Positions 1 through 6,087 of a stretch of DNA of 10,900 nucleotides are shown here, piece by piece. The translations under genes and the position numbers were made by a program. Within the stretch, counting starts at the first letter, position 1; each line of letters starts with the position of its first letter. The notes below the pieces were generated by a model. It was not told the DNA's origin. It ran no database searches and saw nothing but the letters and a program-made list of their open reading frames with translations. This DNA comes from Peptococcaceae bacterium BRH_c23 (GTDB taxonomy: Bacteria; Bacillota_B; Desulfitobacteriia; Desulfitobacteriales; Desulfitobacteriaceae), in NCBI GenBank assembly GCA_000961805.1, contig LADV01000305.1, positions 1-10,900 of the forward strand, written 5' to 3'.

Positions 1-117
1 TGGAGTGTTATATCAAACGAAAGTAGCCTTCGGGCAAAATCGGACACGATGAATAGGGAAGCAAACAGAACTTTAATAGACTTTTATAAAGTTTTGGCAA
101 CGGGAATGAAGCTATGA
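1..117 (+). CDS. 3' end of an unidentified gene upstream of lutB
   Basis: A reading frame is open from the first base of the window to a TGA at 115-117. That stop overlaps the lutB ATG (114-116) in an ATGA arrangement typical of translationally coupled operon genes. The 38 visible residues end in LIDFYKVLATGMKL and show no motif I recognise. By analogy with lut operons the upstream gene could be lutA, a cysteine-rich CCG-domain protein. The visible tail does not resemble the LutA ends I know, so I leave it unnamed. The evidence for a gene is the uninterrupted frame and the exact overlap; the short length keeps confidence moderate. Confidence 0.5.
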   Translation, partial: WSVISNESSLRAKSDTMNREANRTLIDFYKVLATGMKL

Positions 118-1541
118 CCATGTACAATCCTACCGTTGATCAACGTGTGGATAAGGCCCTCGCTGATGACTTCTTGCGACAAGCTACGCGCAGGGCGACA
201 GACCGCTTGCGCAACAACAAATACAAAGCAGCTGATGAACTGGGATCTTGGGAGGAATGGCGTAACGCTGGAGCAAGTATCCGAAAACATGTGATTGAGA
301 ATCTCGATTATTATTTACAACAACTGATCCAGCAAACTGAAAAACGAGGCGTGCAGGTTCATCTTGCCAAAACTCCAGAGGATGCAGTCGCCGTTGTCCG
401 GGATATTGTCCGTAAGCATAATGCTAAGAATGTCATTAAATCAAAGTCAATGATCTCTGAAGAAATCCATCTTAACAAGGCATTGGAAGCAGATGGTGTG
501 CTCAGTGTGGAGACAGACCTTGGAGAATATATCATCCAAATAGCCGGTGAGCCCCCCTCGCACATTATAGTACCGGCGATGCACAAAACCCGCCAGCAAG
601 TAGCCGATTTATTCGAACCCATCGCTGGTCAAGCCTTAAGCTCTGACACCCCCACGCTGACTCGTTTCGTCCGCATCAAAATGCGTGAACAATTTCTCCA
701 TGGTGATATCGGTATCACCGGCTGCAACTTCGCCGTCGCTAATACGGGAAGCATCGTCATGGTCACCAATGAAGGAAACGGGAGGATGGTTAGTACTCTG
801 CCACGAGTTCAAATCACCCTCATGGGCATGGAGCGCATCGTTCCCTCATTTCGAGAACTAGACGTAATGCTCAACCTACTAGCTCGGAGCGCAACGGGGC
901 AGAGGCTCTCCAGCTACACCACCATCCTCACCCCACCTAAGCAAACCGCCGATTCGGACGGCCCTGAGGAGTTCCATCTCGTGATTCTCGATCATAACCG
1001 TTCTGAAATTCTGGGAGATAAGACCTTCCGACCTGCTTTGAATTGCATTCGCTGCGGGGCCTGCTTTAATGTATGTCCCGTCTACCGTCAAATTGGAGGG
1101 CACGCTTACGGCTCTGTTTATTCAGGCCCCATCGGCTCTGTGATCACGCCACTTTTGGAAAAAGATTGGGAAAAATGGGGACACCTCCCCTTCTTCTCCT
1201 CATTGTGTGGTGCTTGCTCAGAGGCCTGCCCTGTACACATCCCACTTCATGATCTCTTAGTAAACCTTCGAGCTCGTAAAACTCTCAGTGGACATACACC
1301 TCAAATTGAGCAACAAATCTTCAAAGCGTTTCGCTACTTTTTCACTCATGAAAAGACCTTGCGCAGGGCACTACGTCTAGGCTCTCGTCTACAATGGCCT
1401 TTTGTTCGGAATGGACGAATCTCAGGCGGTCCCCCACCCCTTTCCAACTGGACTAAAAGCCGCACTCTTCCGATGGTCGCCCCAAAATCCTTCATGCAAA
1501 TTTGGGCCGACTCAAAGGCTAGCCGTAAATCGCCACATTAA
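114..1541 (+). CDS. lutB: LutB-type lactate utilization iron-sulfur protein
   Basis: LutB is the iron-sulfur subunit of the LutABC complex, which oxidises L-lactate to pyruvate on the cytoplasmic side. The 475-residue product has the usual family length. Residues about 60-290 form the LUD domain, with the typical stretches NVIKSKSMISEE (106-117) and GITGCNFAVANTGS (200-213). A ferredoxin-like segment follows, with CIRCGACFNVCP (Cys311, 314, 317, 321) and CGACSEACP (Cys365, 368, 372), which should hold [4Fe-4S] clusters. There is no strong ribosome binding site. The ATG at 114 overlaps the TGA of the preceding frame, so translation is probably coupled; an ATG at 120 is a possible alternative. 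lutC follows after about 30 bases, so the two form an operon. The electron acceptor cannot be read from the sequence. Family assignment is firm. Confidence 0.93.
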   Translation: MTMYNPTVDQRVDKALADDFLRQATRRATDRLRNNKYKAADELGSWEEWRNAGASIRKHVIENLDYYLQQLIQQTEKRGVQVHLAKTPEDAVAVVRDIVRKHNAKNVIKSKSMISEEIHLNKALEADGVLSVETDLGEYIIQIAGEPPSHIIVPAMHKTRQQVADLFEPIAGQALSSDTPTLTRFVRIKMREQFLHGDIGITGCNFAVANTGSIVMVTNEGNGRMVSTLPRVQITLMGMERIVPSFRELDVMLNLLARSATGQRLSSYTTILTPPKQTADSDGPEEFHLVILDHNRSEILGDKTFRPALNCIRCGACFNVCPVYRQIGGHAYGSVYSGPIGSVITPLLEKDWEKWGHLPFFSSLCGACSEACPVHIPLHDLLVNLRARKTLSGHTPQIEQQIFKAFRYFFTHEKTLRRALRLGSRLQWPFVRNGRISGGPPPLSNWTKSRTLPMVAPKSFMQIWADSKASRKSPH

Positions 1542-1570
1542 ATCCCTAATTGAGATGAGAGGTGAGAGCT

Positions 1571-2260
1571 ATGTCACACGTTAACGATTTTATCAGCCAA
1601 CTGGCGTCCAGGTTAGGACGTCCCACCCCTACTGATCTTCCACCTGCTGTCGATTTTCAAGTACCCCAATATCGGTTATCCAACCCCGGAGAGCGTACCA
1701 CCATCTTCCTCCACAATTGGCAGGCCCTTGGGGGCAAAGGGGCCATCGTCAAAACAGAAAACGAAGCCTTGACCTGTCTTAAAGAATGGTTCGGGGACCT
1801 CCCGTTGACCTGGGTCAAAAGCAATCCGTTAGCCCTCTTAGCGTGGGATAGTTTGCCACCGTTAGCGGAATCTGTCTTTTCAACTCTAGACTGGACCCTA
1901 GCCCGCTATACTATGTCAGCCCCGGACCCTCGAGATCGTTATTCAGTCGCTGCCCAAGCTGAGCTTGGCATCACAGGGGCTGATTGGGGAATCGCACTCT
2001 CTGGAACAGTAATCACTAATAGCAGCCCCCAACGAGGGCGAGCTGTAAGCCTACTCCCCCCTCGACATCTCTGCTTTATTGAAGCAGCAAAACTTCGGGA
2101 TAACCTCAATGAGGTTTGGGAAGAGATTTCAGAGTTAGGCAGCCCTCCGTCAGCCATCGAGATGATCTCCGGTCCCAGCCGAACCTCCGACATCGAAATG
2201 GATTTATCGATCGGAGTCCATGGACCTATCGAAGTTTATGTGATTGTAATCGACGTTTAG
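1571..2260 (+). CDS. lutC: LutC-type lactate utilization protein (LUD domain)
   Basis: This 229-residue protein is the LUD-domain partner of LutB in the lactate oxidation complex. The C-terminal half carries the family signatures GITGADWGIALSGT, then SLLPPRHLCFI, then ISGPSRTSDIEMDLSIGVHGP close to the end, as in LutC/YkgG. I chose the ATG at 1571 because a purine-rich GAGAGGTGAG (1557-1566) lies just upstream at suitable spacing. A GTG at 1562 in the same frame sits inside that ribosome binding site. The gene follows lutB by 29 bases on the same strand and is the last gene of the operon. It ends 12 bases before the end of the convergent ubiB-like gene, and no terminator hairpin is visible in that gap. 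The N-terminal third is less conserved, which is normal for this family. Confidence 0.9.
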   Translation: MSHVNDFISQLASRLGRPTPTDLPPAVDFQVPQYRLSNPGERTTIFLHNWQALGGKGAIVKTENEALTCLKEWFGDLPLTWVKSNPLALLAWDSLPPLAESVFSTLDWTLARYTMSAPDPRDRYSVAAQAELGITGADWGIALSGTVITNSSPQRGRAVSLLPPRHLCFIEAAKLRDNLNEVWEEISELGSPPSAIEMISGPSRTSDIEMDLSIGVHGPIEVYVIVIDV

Positions 2261-2272
2261 ACAAAAGAAACT

Positions 2273-3949
2273 TTAAAACTTCCCGGATCTAAAAATTGAC
2301 ACAAACAACCAAAGCAACATGACCCCTGCAACGATAAAGCCGATTTCAATAGCAGGGATCTGCCAAAGTAAAATGGGTTGAGGCGCCAAAGCAGAGGCAA
2401 TAATCAGACCCGCCATGACAATACTGAAGGAAAGTAAGACAATACTAAACGAAATTCGGTTGGAGATGCGATCTAATTTCCTCAAAAAACTATCCAGTTC
2501 CGGAACACTGACTTCTAAATGAATACGCCCTCCCAACAAATCTCGCATGAGAACTTTCATTTGTTTCGGAAGACTTACTAGCAGATCACCAAAATCCGAA
2601 ACGTTATGCCAGACCCTGCCCGCAATCGAGCTGGGTCGGTAGCGTTCCTTAAGAAGTTGCAGTCCAAAGGGTTCAGCCATATCTAAAATGCTCAGCTCTG
2701 GATCCAATTTTTCTACGATCCCTTCAAGAATCAGCAAGCACTTGGCCAGCAGGGTAAAATCTGAAGGAATACGGATTCGATGACGAAAGGCGACTTTAAA
2801 AAGATCGCTAATCGCCTCCCCTAAGCTGATTTGACTCATGGGAACATCCAAATACTTTTCTCGCAACTCATCCACTTCATGGGTTAGAAGCGGAAGGTTA
2901 ACCTCATCGGGCACTATCCCTATTCGCAAGACGGCTTGAATCATACTCTCCGTATTTTGACGCATCATCGCGATCACCATCGAGGCAAAATTATGCTTCA
3001 TATCTTTGGTAAGCCTTCCGACCATACCAAAATCAATCAAGGTAATCGCACCATCGCTTAAAAGAAAGATGTTTCCGGGGTGTGGGTCAGCATGGAAGAA
3101 ACCTTCAATTAGAACCTGATGGAAGAGAGAGCGAACCAGCTGTTCTGCGACAGCTTTGCGGTCAAATCCCTGCTTCTCTATCATCTCAAACTGATTAAGC
3201 TTTATGCCTTCTACAAACTCCATGGTCAGCACAGTGCGCGTGGAATAATCCCAATAAATGGACGGTATGTGAACCATACTGTCCTTTTTAAATTGTTTGG
3301 CGATTTTCTCGGCGTTTCTGGCTTCGATGGTATAATCCAGCTCATTACGAAGGGATTTCGAAAACTCCTCTACCACATCACGCAATTGGAGACGTTCCAT
3401 CTTAGGCATACGGTGTTCGGCCAGCGTCGCTAAATCTAAAAGGATTTCCAGATCTGTTTCAATTAATGCCTTAATATTAGGGCGCTGTACCTTGACAGCT
3501 ACCCGTTCTCCCGTCCGTAACTGAGCACGATGAACCTGACCTATGGAAGCAGCTGCGATCGGTTTCTCATCAAAGGAAGAAAAATTCACCTCGATGGGGG
3601 AACCTAGTTCTTGTTCGATAATTCGAGCGACTTCCTCGAAGGAAAAGGAGGGCACATTATCCTGAAGGCTTTCCAACTCCTGAAGAATATCTTCCGGGAT
3701 AATATCTGCTCGGGTACTGGCAATCTGCCCAATTTTGACATAGGTTGGACCTAACTCCTCTATTACCCGGCGTATCCGTTCCCCCATTGATAATCGATCA
3801 ATCTCTTCTGTGTCTGTGAAAAGCCGTTTGGGTAGGGACAACATATGTAAAAGTCCCATCTCTTCCACTACATAACCAAACCCGTGGCGAGCTAGGACTT
3901 TAGCGACATCTCTATAACGTTTAATATGGCGTATTCTTTTCCCAATCAT
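2273..3949 (-). CDS. ubiB: ABC1/UbiB-family atypical kinase (AarF)
   Basis: This 558-residue member of the ABC1/ADCK/UbiB family matches the usual bacterial length of about 550. The hallmarks are in order: KIGQ (residues 72-75), the Ala-rich loop AAASIGQVH (132-140) that replaces the glycine-rich loop, VAVK with the nucleotide-binding Lys153, ADPHPGN (287-293) and DFG (306-308). Two hydrophobic segments at about 500-522 and 531-553 should anchor the C-terminus in the membrane. UbiB proteins support ubiquinone synthesis or handling in proteobacteria. A Clostridium-type host would use menaquinone, so a quinone-related role is inferred. A GGGGAC ribosome binding site precedes the ATG. It lies 190 bases behind the phasin-like gene on the same strand, and that gap holds a large palindrome. 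The ubiB symbol denotes family, not proven orthology. Confidence 0.9.
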   Translation of the reverse strand: MIGKRIRHIKRYRDVAKVLARHGFGYVVEEMGLLHMLSLPKRLFTDTEEIDRLSMGERIRRVIEELGPTYVKIGQIASTRADIIPEDILQELESLQDNVPSFSFEEVARIIEQELGSPIEVNFSSFDEKPIAAASIGQVHRAQLRTGERVAVKVQRPNIKALIETDLEILLDLATLAEHRMPKMERLQLRDVVEEFSKSLRNELDYTIEARNAEKIAKQFKKDSMVHIPSIYWDYSTRTVLTMEFVEGIKLNQFEMIEKQGFDRKAVAEQLVRSLFHQVLIEGFFHADPHPGNIFLLSDGAITLIDFGMVGRLTKDMKHNFASMVIAMMRQNTESMIQAVLRIGIVPDEVNLPLLTHEVDELREKYLDVPMSQISLGEAISDLFKVAFRHRIRIPSDFTLLAKCLLILEGIVEKLDPELSILDMAEPFGLQLLKERYRPSSIAGRVWHNVSDFGDLLVSLPKQMKVLMRDLLGGRIHLEVSVPELDSFLRKLDRISNRISFSIVLLSFSIVMAGLIIASALAPQPILLWQIPAIEIGFIVAGVMLLWLFVSIFRSGKF

Positions 3950-3968
3950 CAGAAAACGTCCCCTTCTA

Positions 3969-4078
3969 TTCGAGGTTCGTAGTTCGCGGTTCGTTCATGA
4001 GATGAGTTAGTATTTTATTATAGTATTATTTTTGCAGAGACCTTAACTCTCTAAGAACCGCGAACTACTTACTTCGAA
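3969..4078. repeat. Palindromic intergenic element between phasin-like and ubiB genes
   Basis: The arms at 3969-3992 and 4055-4078 are inverted repeats of 24 bases with about three mismatches. Their inner 14 bases are perfect (GTAGTTCGCGGTTC at 3979-3992 against GAACCGCGAACTAC at 4055-4068). Further in, GAGTTAG near 4004-4010 can pair imperfectly with TTAACTC near 4043-4049, so most of the 110 bases can fold into one long hairpin. A related fragment, GTAGTTCGCATTTCG, occurs at 4671-4685. The structure resembles REP or MITE-like dispersed palindromes. It has no clear T-tract on the minus strand, so I do not call it a terminator, although it may attenuate transcription into ubiB. Confidence 0.65.
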
Positions 4079-4139
4079 CTATGAGATTAGCAGGCCTTTT
4101 GTCTTGGATCTAATCATTATTCTCGAATTTATGCCGGGA

Positions 4140-4448
4140 TTATTCTGGCAGTGATTCCTCTTTTACTTTTTCTAAAGCCGCTATCCGTTGTTCCAAATGG
4201 TCCAGATCTGTCTTAGTGGGTATATTCAGGTCCTTTAGGAGCTGAGCAAACTGTCCTCGAAAACGCTCATTAATTTGTTTTCTCTCGGTTTCCCCTTTTT
4301 CAAACAACTCCTGCACAAGATCCTTCGACTCGGCAGTAGTTACTTCTCCTTTTTTAACTAATTCATCGACCAGTTTCTCGATCTGTTCCTTACTAACCAC
4401 AGCCAATCCCAAGCCAAGGGCCAAACCCTTTTTAATAAGGTCTTTCAT
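4140..4448 (-). CDS. Phasin-like coiled-coil protein
   Basis: This small 102-residue protein begins with a short hydrophobic stretch (LIKKGLALGLGLAVVSKE) and continues as charged amphipathic helix. It ends in a coiled coil around DLDHLEQRIAALEKVKEE. The pattern fits the phasin or polyhydroxyalkanoate granule-associated superfamily as found in small single-domain form in Firmicutes, though low-complexity helical proteins can mimic it. The start is supported by AAGGGGGAG about six bases before the ATG. It is the first gene of a probable two-gene unit with the UbiB-family kinase downstream. Nothing nearby encodes polyester synthesis, so a role at storage granules is not supported here. A helical scaffold or membrane-associated partner of the kinase is an alternative. 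Confidence 0.7.
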   Translation of the reverse strand: MKDLIKKGLALGLGLAVVSKEQIEKLVDELVKKGEVTTAESKDLVQELFEKGETERKQINERFRGQFAQLLKDLNIPTKTDLDHLEQRIAALEKVKEESLPE

Positions 4449-4477
4449 GAAATTCTCCCCCTTTATTCTTATTCATT

Positions 4478-4505
4478 CCTATAAAGAAGACTTGGCTAGT
4501 TCCAA
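4478..4505 (-). promoter_or_regulatory. Candidate promoter of the phasin-like/ubiB unit
   Basis: On the minus strand TTGGAA (plus positions 4500-4505) is followed after 16 bases by TATAGG (plus 4478-4483). Each hexamer matches the vegetative sigma consensus at four of six positions. It sits 30-57 bases before the ATG at 4448. The -35 half falls inside the hairpin at the outer end of the left repeat copy, so the repeat may have altered or supplied this promoter. Confidence 0.3.
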
Positions 4506-4633
4506 GCCTTCAGGCGTAAGCGGTCGGTCGAATGCTAAGTCATCTATGGCGCATTCGGCACTAGACACGTCCTGTGTCGAACGCCTTAGTTGCACTTATG
4601 CAATACTGCTGCAAGTTATACTTTCTGACTAGT
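4490..4633 (+). repeat. Inverted intergenic repeat, left copy (flanks the NlpC/P60 gene)
   Basis: Three blocks match, in reverse complement, the element at 5720-5832. (1) ACTTGGC-loop-CCAAGCCTT at 4490-4510, a small hairpin. (2) The 19-mer GCCTTAGTTGCACTTATGC at 4583-4601, identical to the reverse complement of 5798-5816. (3) AAGTTA plus TACTTTCTGACTAGT at 4613-4633, with 14 of 15 bases of the latter matching. Blocks 1 and 2 are adjacent in the right copy but separated here by about 72 bases. The order of blocks is the same in both copies, so they are two diverged copies of one element in opposite orientation. Confidence 0.7.
4511..4582. repeat. 72-base insertion inside the left repeat copy
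   Basis: This stretch interrupts the left repeat relative to the right copy and is bounded by GCCTT on both sides (4506-4510 and 4583-4587), like a 5-base target duplication. Inside are two perfect hairpins: CGAATGC/GCATTCG (4529-4535, 4551-4557) and GACAC/GTGTC (4564-4568, 4574-4578). No terminal inverted repeats are evident. It may be a tiny non-autonomous insertion, or the longer form may be ancestral and the right copy may have lost it by recombination between the two GCCTT copies. Confidence 0.4.
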
Positions 4634-4946
4634 TTTAAAAGTTCAAAATACTTCTGATCCCTCGAATTTTGTAGTTCGCATTTCGACAGCGACTTCAAAA
4701 ATTCAAACCCCGCCAACGTTATAGATTATACACTAATCATTGTTTACAAAAACAGCAAAACTTATTTATCTAAAAGCATAACAAGTTGCATTAATTATAG
4801 GTCGTAGGCTTTCATCCATTATGTACCAAAGACAAACCGAGTTTTATCCGTTATACTTGGGAAAGTCTTCGATACAATCTTGTCGTGAGGTTAAGCACCT
4901 TGCTTTACTAAAAAAATAACAAACAAAGAACGAAAGGATGAAGAAC
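4634..4946. other. AT-rich gap upstream of the NlpC/P60 gene
   Basis: About 310 bases without a gene. They contain a fragment (GTAGTTCGCATTTCG, 4671-4685) similar to one arm of the palindrome at 3969-4078. A weak promoter-like TTTACA is at 4743-4748 without a convincing -10 partner. I looked for a c-di-AMP (ydaO-type) riboswitch, which often precedes wall hydrolases in these bacteria, and did not see its conserved core. Any promoter for the downstream gene must lie here. Confidence 0.4.
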
Positions 4947-5705
4947 ATGACAAAGATGTACAGTATTACTTTAGCTAGAATCCTCGCACCGATCATTTCT
5001 GCATTCTTATTTGTGACAATAATCACTATAAACCCAATCACTGTAACAGGTGATCTAAACACAAAAGAAATTCAAACAGCGAATGCTATTTTGCCAGAAG
5101 TGGAAGCAAATGTTCCAGCAACATCAGCTCCAGCGACCCCTACTAATCCCCCTGCCACCAACTCAGAACCCGCTCCTGCTACGACAAACACGCCAACACC
5201 CCCGGCCAAAAAGGCGGAACCACAAGCATCCAGATCGGGTAGTACTTCGACCAGTGCCCCAACAACAAGTACTCCGACCAGTAAACCAGCTAGTACTCCG
5301 ACTAGTACACCTACCCCTCCTAAAACCACCTCTCAATCAGGGAAAGCAAGTGCGATTATTGCGACCGCTAAACAATATATCGGCGTAAAATATGTCTACG
5401 GTGGAACGACCCCCGCTGGCTTCGATTGTTCAGGCTTTGTTAAGTACGTTTTTGCCAAAAACAGTATTAGCCTTCCTAGAGTATCACGTGATCAATATAA
5501 AGTCGGAACGGCTGTCTCCTTTAGCAATCTTCAGCCAGGCGATTTAGTCTTCTTCTCCTTGGCGAAAAATGGAGTGGTTGATCATGATGGCATCTATGTT
5601 GGTAATGGACAATTCATCAACGCTGCAAGTTCTAAAGGTGTGACCATCTATGCGCTCGGAACTTATTGGAAATCCGCATATGTCGGTGCCAAACGAGTAA
5701 TATAA
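4947..5705 (+). CDS. Secreted NlpC/P60 cell-wall peptidase with Thr/Pro-rich linker
   Basis: NlpC/P60 enzymes are cysteine peptidases that cut within peptidoglycan stem peptides outside the cell. From the ATG at 4947 the product is 252 residues. It has an N-terminal hydrophobic export segment (about 9-32), a low-complexity Ala/Thr/Pro/Ser linker (about 55-130) with STPTS-like repeats, and a C-terminal NlpC/P60 domain (about 134-252). The catalytic Cys161 lies in FDCSGFV and the His213 in HDGIYVGNGQFIN. The third active-site position, often His in FIHA, is Asn225 here, a polar substitution tolerated in the family. I prefer 4947 to the in-frame ATG at 4938, because GAAAGGA (4932-4938) would overlap that codon but is well spaced for 4947. 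It is monocistronic and flanked by inverted repeat copies. No LysM or SH3 wall-binding domain is fused. Confidence 0.9.
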   Translation: MTKMYSITLARILAPIISAFLFVTIITINPITVTGDLNTKEIQTANAILPEVEANVPATSAPATPTNPPATNSEPAPATTNTPTPPAKKAEPQASRSGSTSTSAPTTSTPTSKPASTPTSTPTPPKTTSQSGKASAIIATAKQYIGVKYVYGGTTPAGFDCSGFVKYVFAKNSISLPRVSRDQYKVGTAVSFSNLQPGDLVFFSLAKNGVVDHDGIYVGNGQFINAASSKGVTIYALGTYWKSAYVGAKRVI

Positions 5706-5719
5706 CTCAATTATTTTAT

Positions 5720-5832
5720 ACTAATCAGAAAGTATTAACTTTATGTTATATACTGCGAGAAGGCTAATCCGTGCGAAGACAGTGTCTTCGTCTGGAAGCA
5801 TAAGTGCAACTAAGGCTTGGCGCAAGCCAAGT
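5720..5832 (-). repeat. Inverted intergenic repeat, right copy
   Basis: This is the reverse-oriented partner of 4490-4633. Read on the minus strand it has the hairpin ACTTGGC-TTGC-GCCAAG (plus 5816-5832), running straight into the 19-mer identical to 4583-4601 (plus 5798-5816). After a 56-base spacer come AAGTTA and TACTTTCTGATTAGT (plus 5720-5741). The spacer carries a perfect hairpin CGAAGAC/GTCTTCG (5774-5780, 5784-5790) that is absent from the left copy. The element lies downstream of the NlpC/P60 stop, and its hairpins could also affect the 3' end of that transcript. Confidence 0.7.
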
Positions 5833-5848
5833 TTCATTATCAGACTGG

Positions 5849-5885
5849 GGGTGTAACAACTTGTTAATTCAAGCTTGTTACACCC
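5849..5885. terminator. Strong hairpin between convergent genes
   Basis: GGGTGTAACAA (5849-5859) pairs perfectly with TTGTTACACCC (5875-5885). The stem continues through CTTG/CAAG after a one-base bulge (C5874) to a six-base loop. On the plus strand it is followed by TATTTAAAAATC, a weak U-tract, so it most likely terminates the NlpC/P60 transcript. On the minus strand it begins three bases after the stop of the small ORF at 5889-6080 and could protect or end that message, although no U-tract is present on that side. Confidence 0.65.
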
Positions 5886-5888
5886 TAT

Positions 5889-6080
5889 TTAAAAATCATT
5901 CATCATCATCTGATAATGACATTTTGATAAACAATCTGTACTCGACGAGCCGCAATCAAAACCGACGATTTCTCCTTCATACATAGAGCCACCCTCAACT
6001 CGATTACGGAAAATCCTAAGCCTAACAAGCTTACTGACTATTGAACACGTTTCTTCTCTTTCCTCAATAATCTGCTTCAT
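5889..6080 (-). CDS. Small cysteine-containing ORF downstream of hprK
   Basis: A 63-residue frame starts with ATG at 6080, seven bases after the hprK TGA, and ends at a TAA next to the 5849-5885 hairpin. The product begins MKQIIEEREETCSIVSK. It has a basic middle (VRLRIFRNRVEGGSMYEGE) and a Cys-rich end with three cysteines and a histidine (DCGSSSTDCLSKCHYQ) that could bind a metal. The ribosome binding site is weak, so coupling to hprK would be needed. Composition and placement look protein-like, and the longer frame that runs back into hprK is just its extension. I do not recognise the family and assign no function. It could be a chance frame. Confidence 0.45.
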   Translation of the reverse strand: MKQIIEEREETCSIVSKLVRLRIFRNRVEGGSMYEGEIVGFDCGSSSTDCLSKCHYQMMMNDF

Positions 6081-6087
6081 AATATAT

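Noticed and set aside
3119..3433. 104-codon plus-strand frame inside ubiB
   Set aside because: It is an antisense shadow of the UbiB-family gene, whose kinase motifs are all intact on the other strand.
4640..4937. c-di-AMP (ydaO-type) riboswitch before the wall hydrolase
   Set aside because: This was expected from context in related bacteria, but the conserved core and paired elements were not found.
5072..5388. Two overlapping frames on both strands within the NlpC/P60 gene
   Set aside because: They arise from the low-complexity Ala/Thr/Pro linker, which stays open in several frames.
5798..5816. Simple terminal inverted repeats of a transposon spanning 4583-5816
   Set aside because: There is no transposase, and no matching direct repeat is visible immediately outside the two 19-mers; a pair of dispersed repeats is the simpler view.
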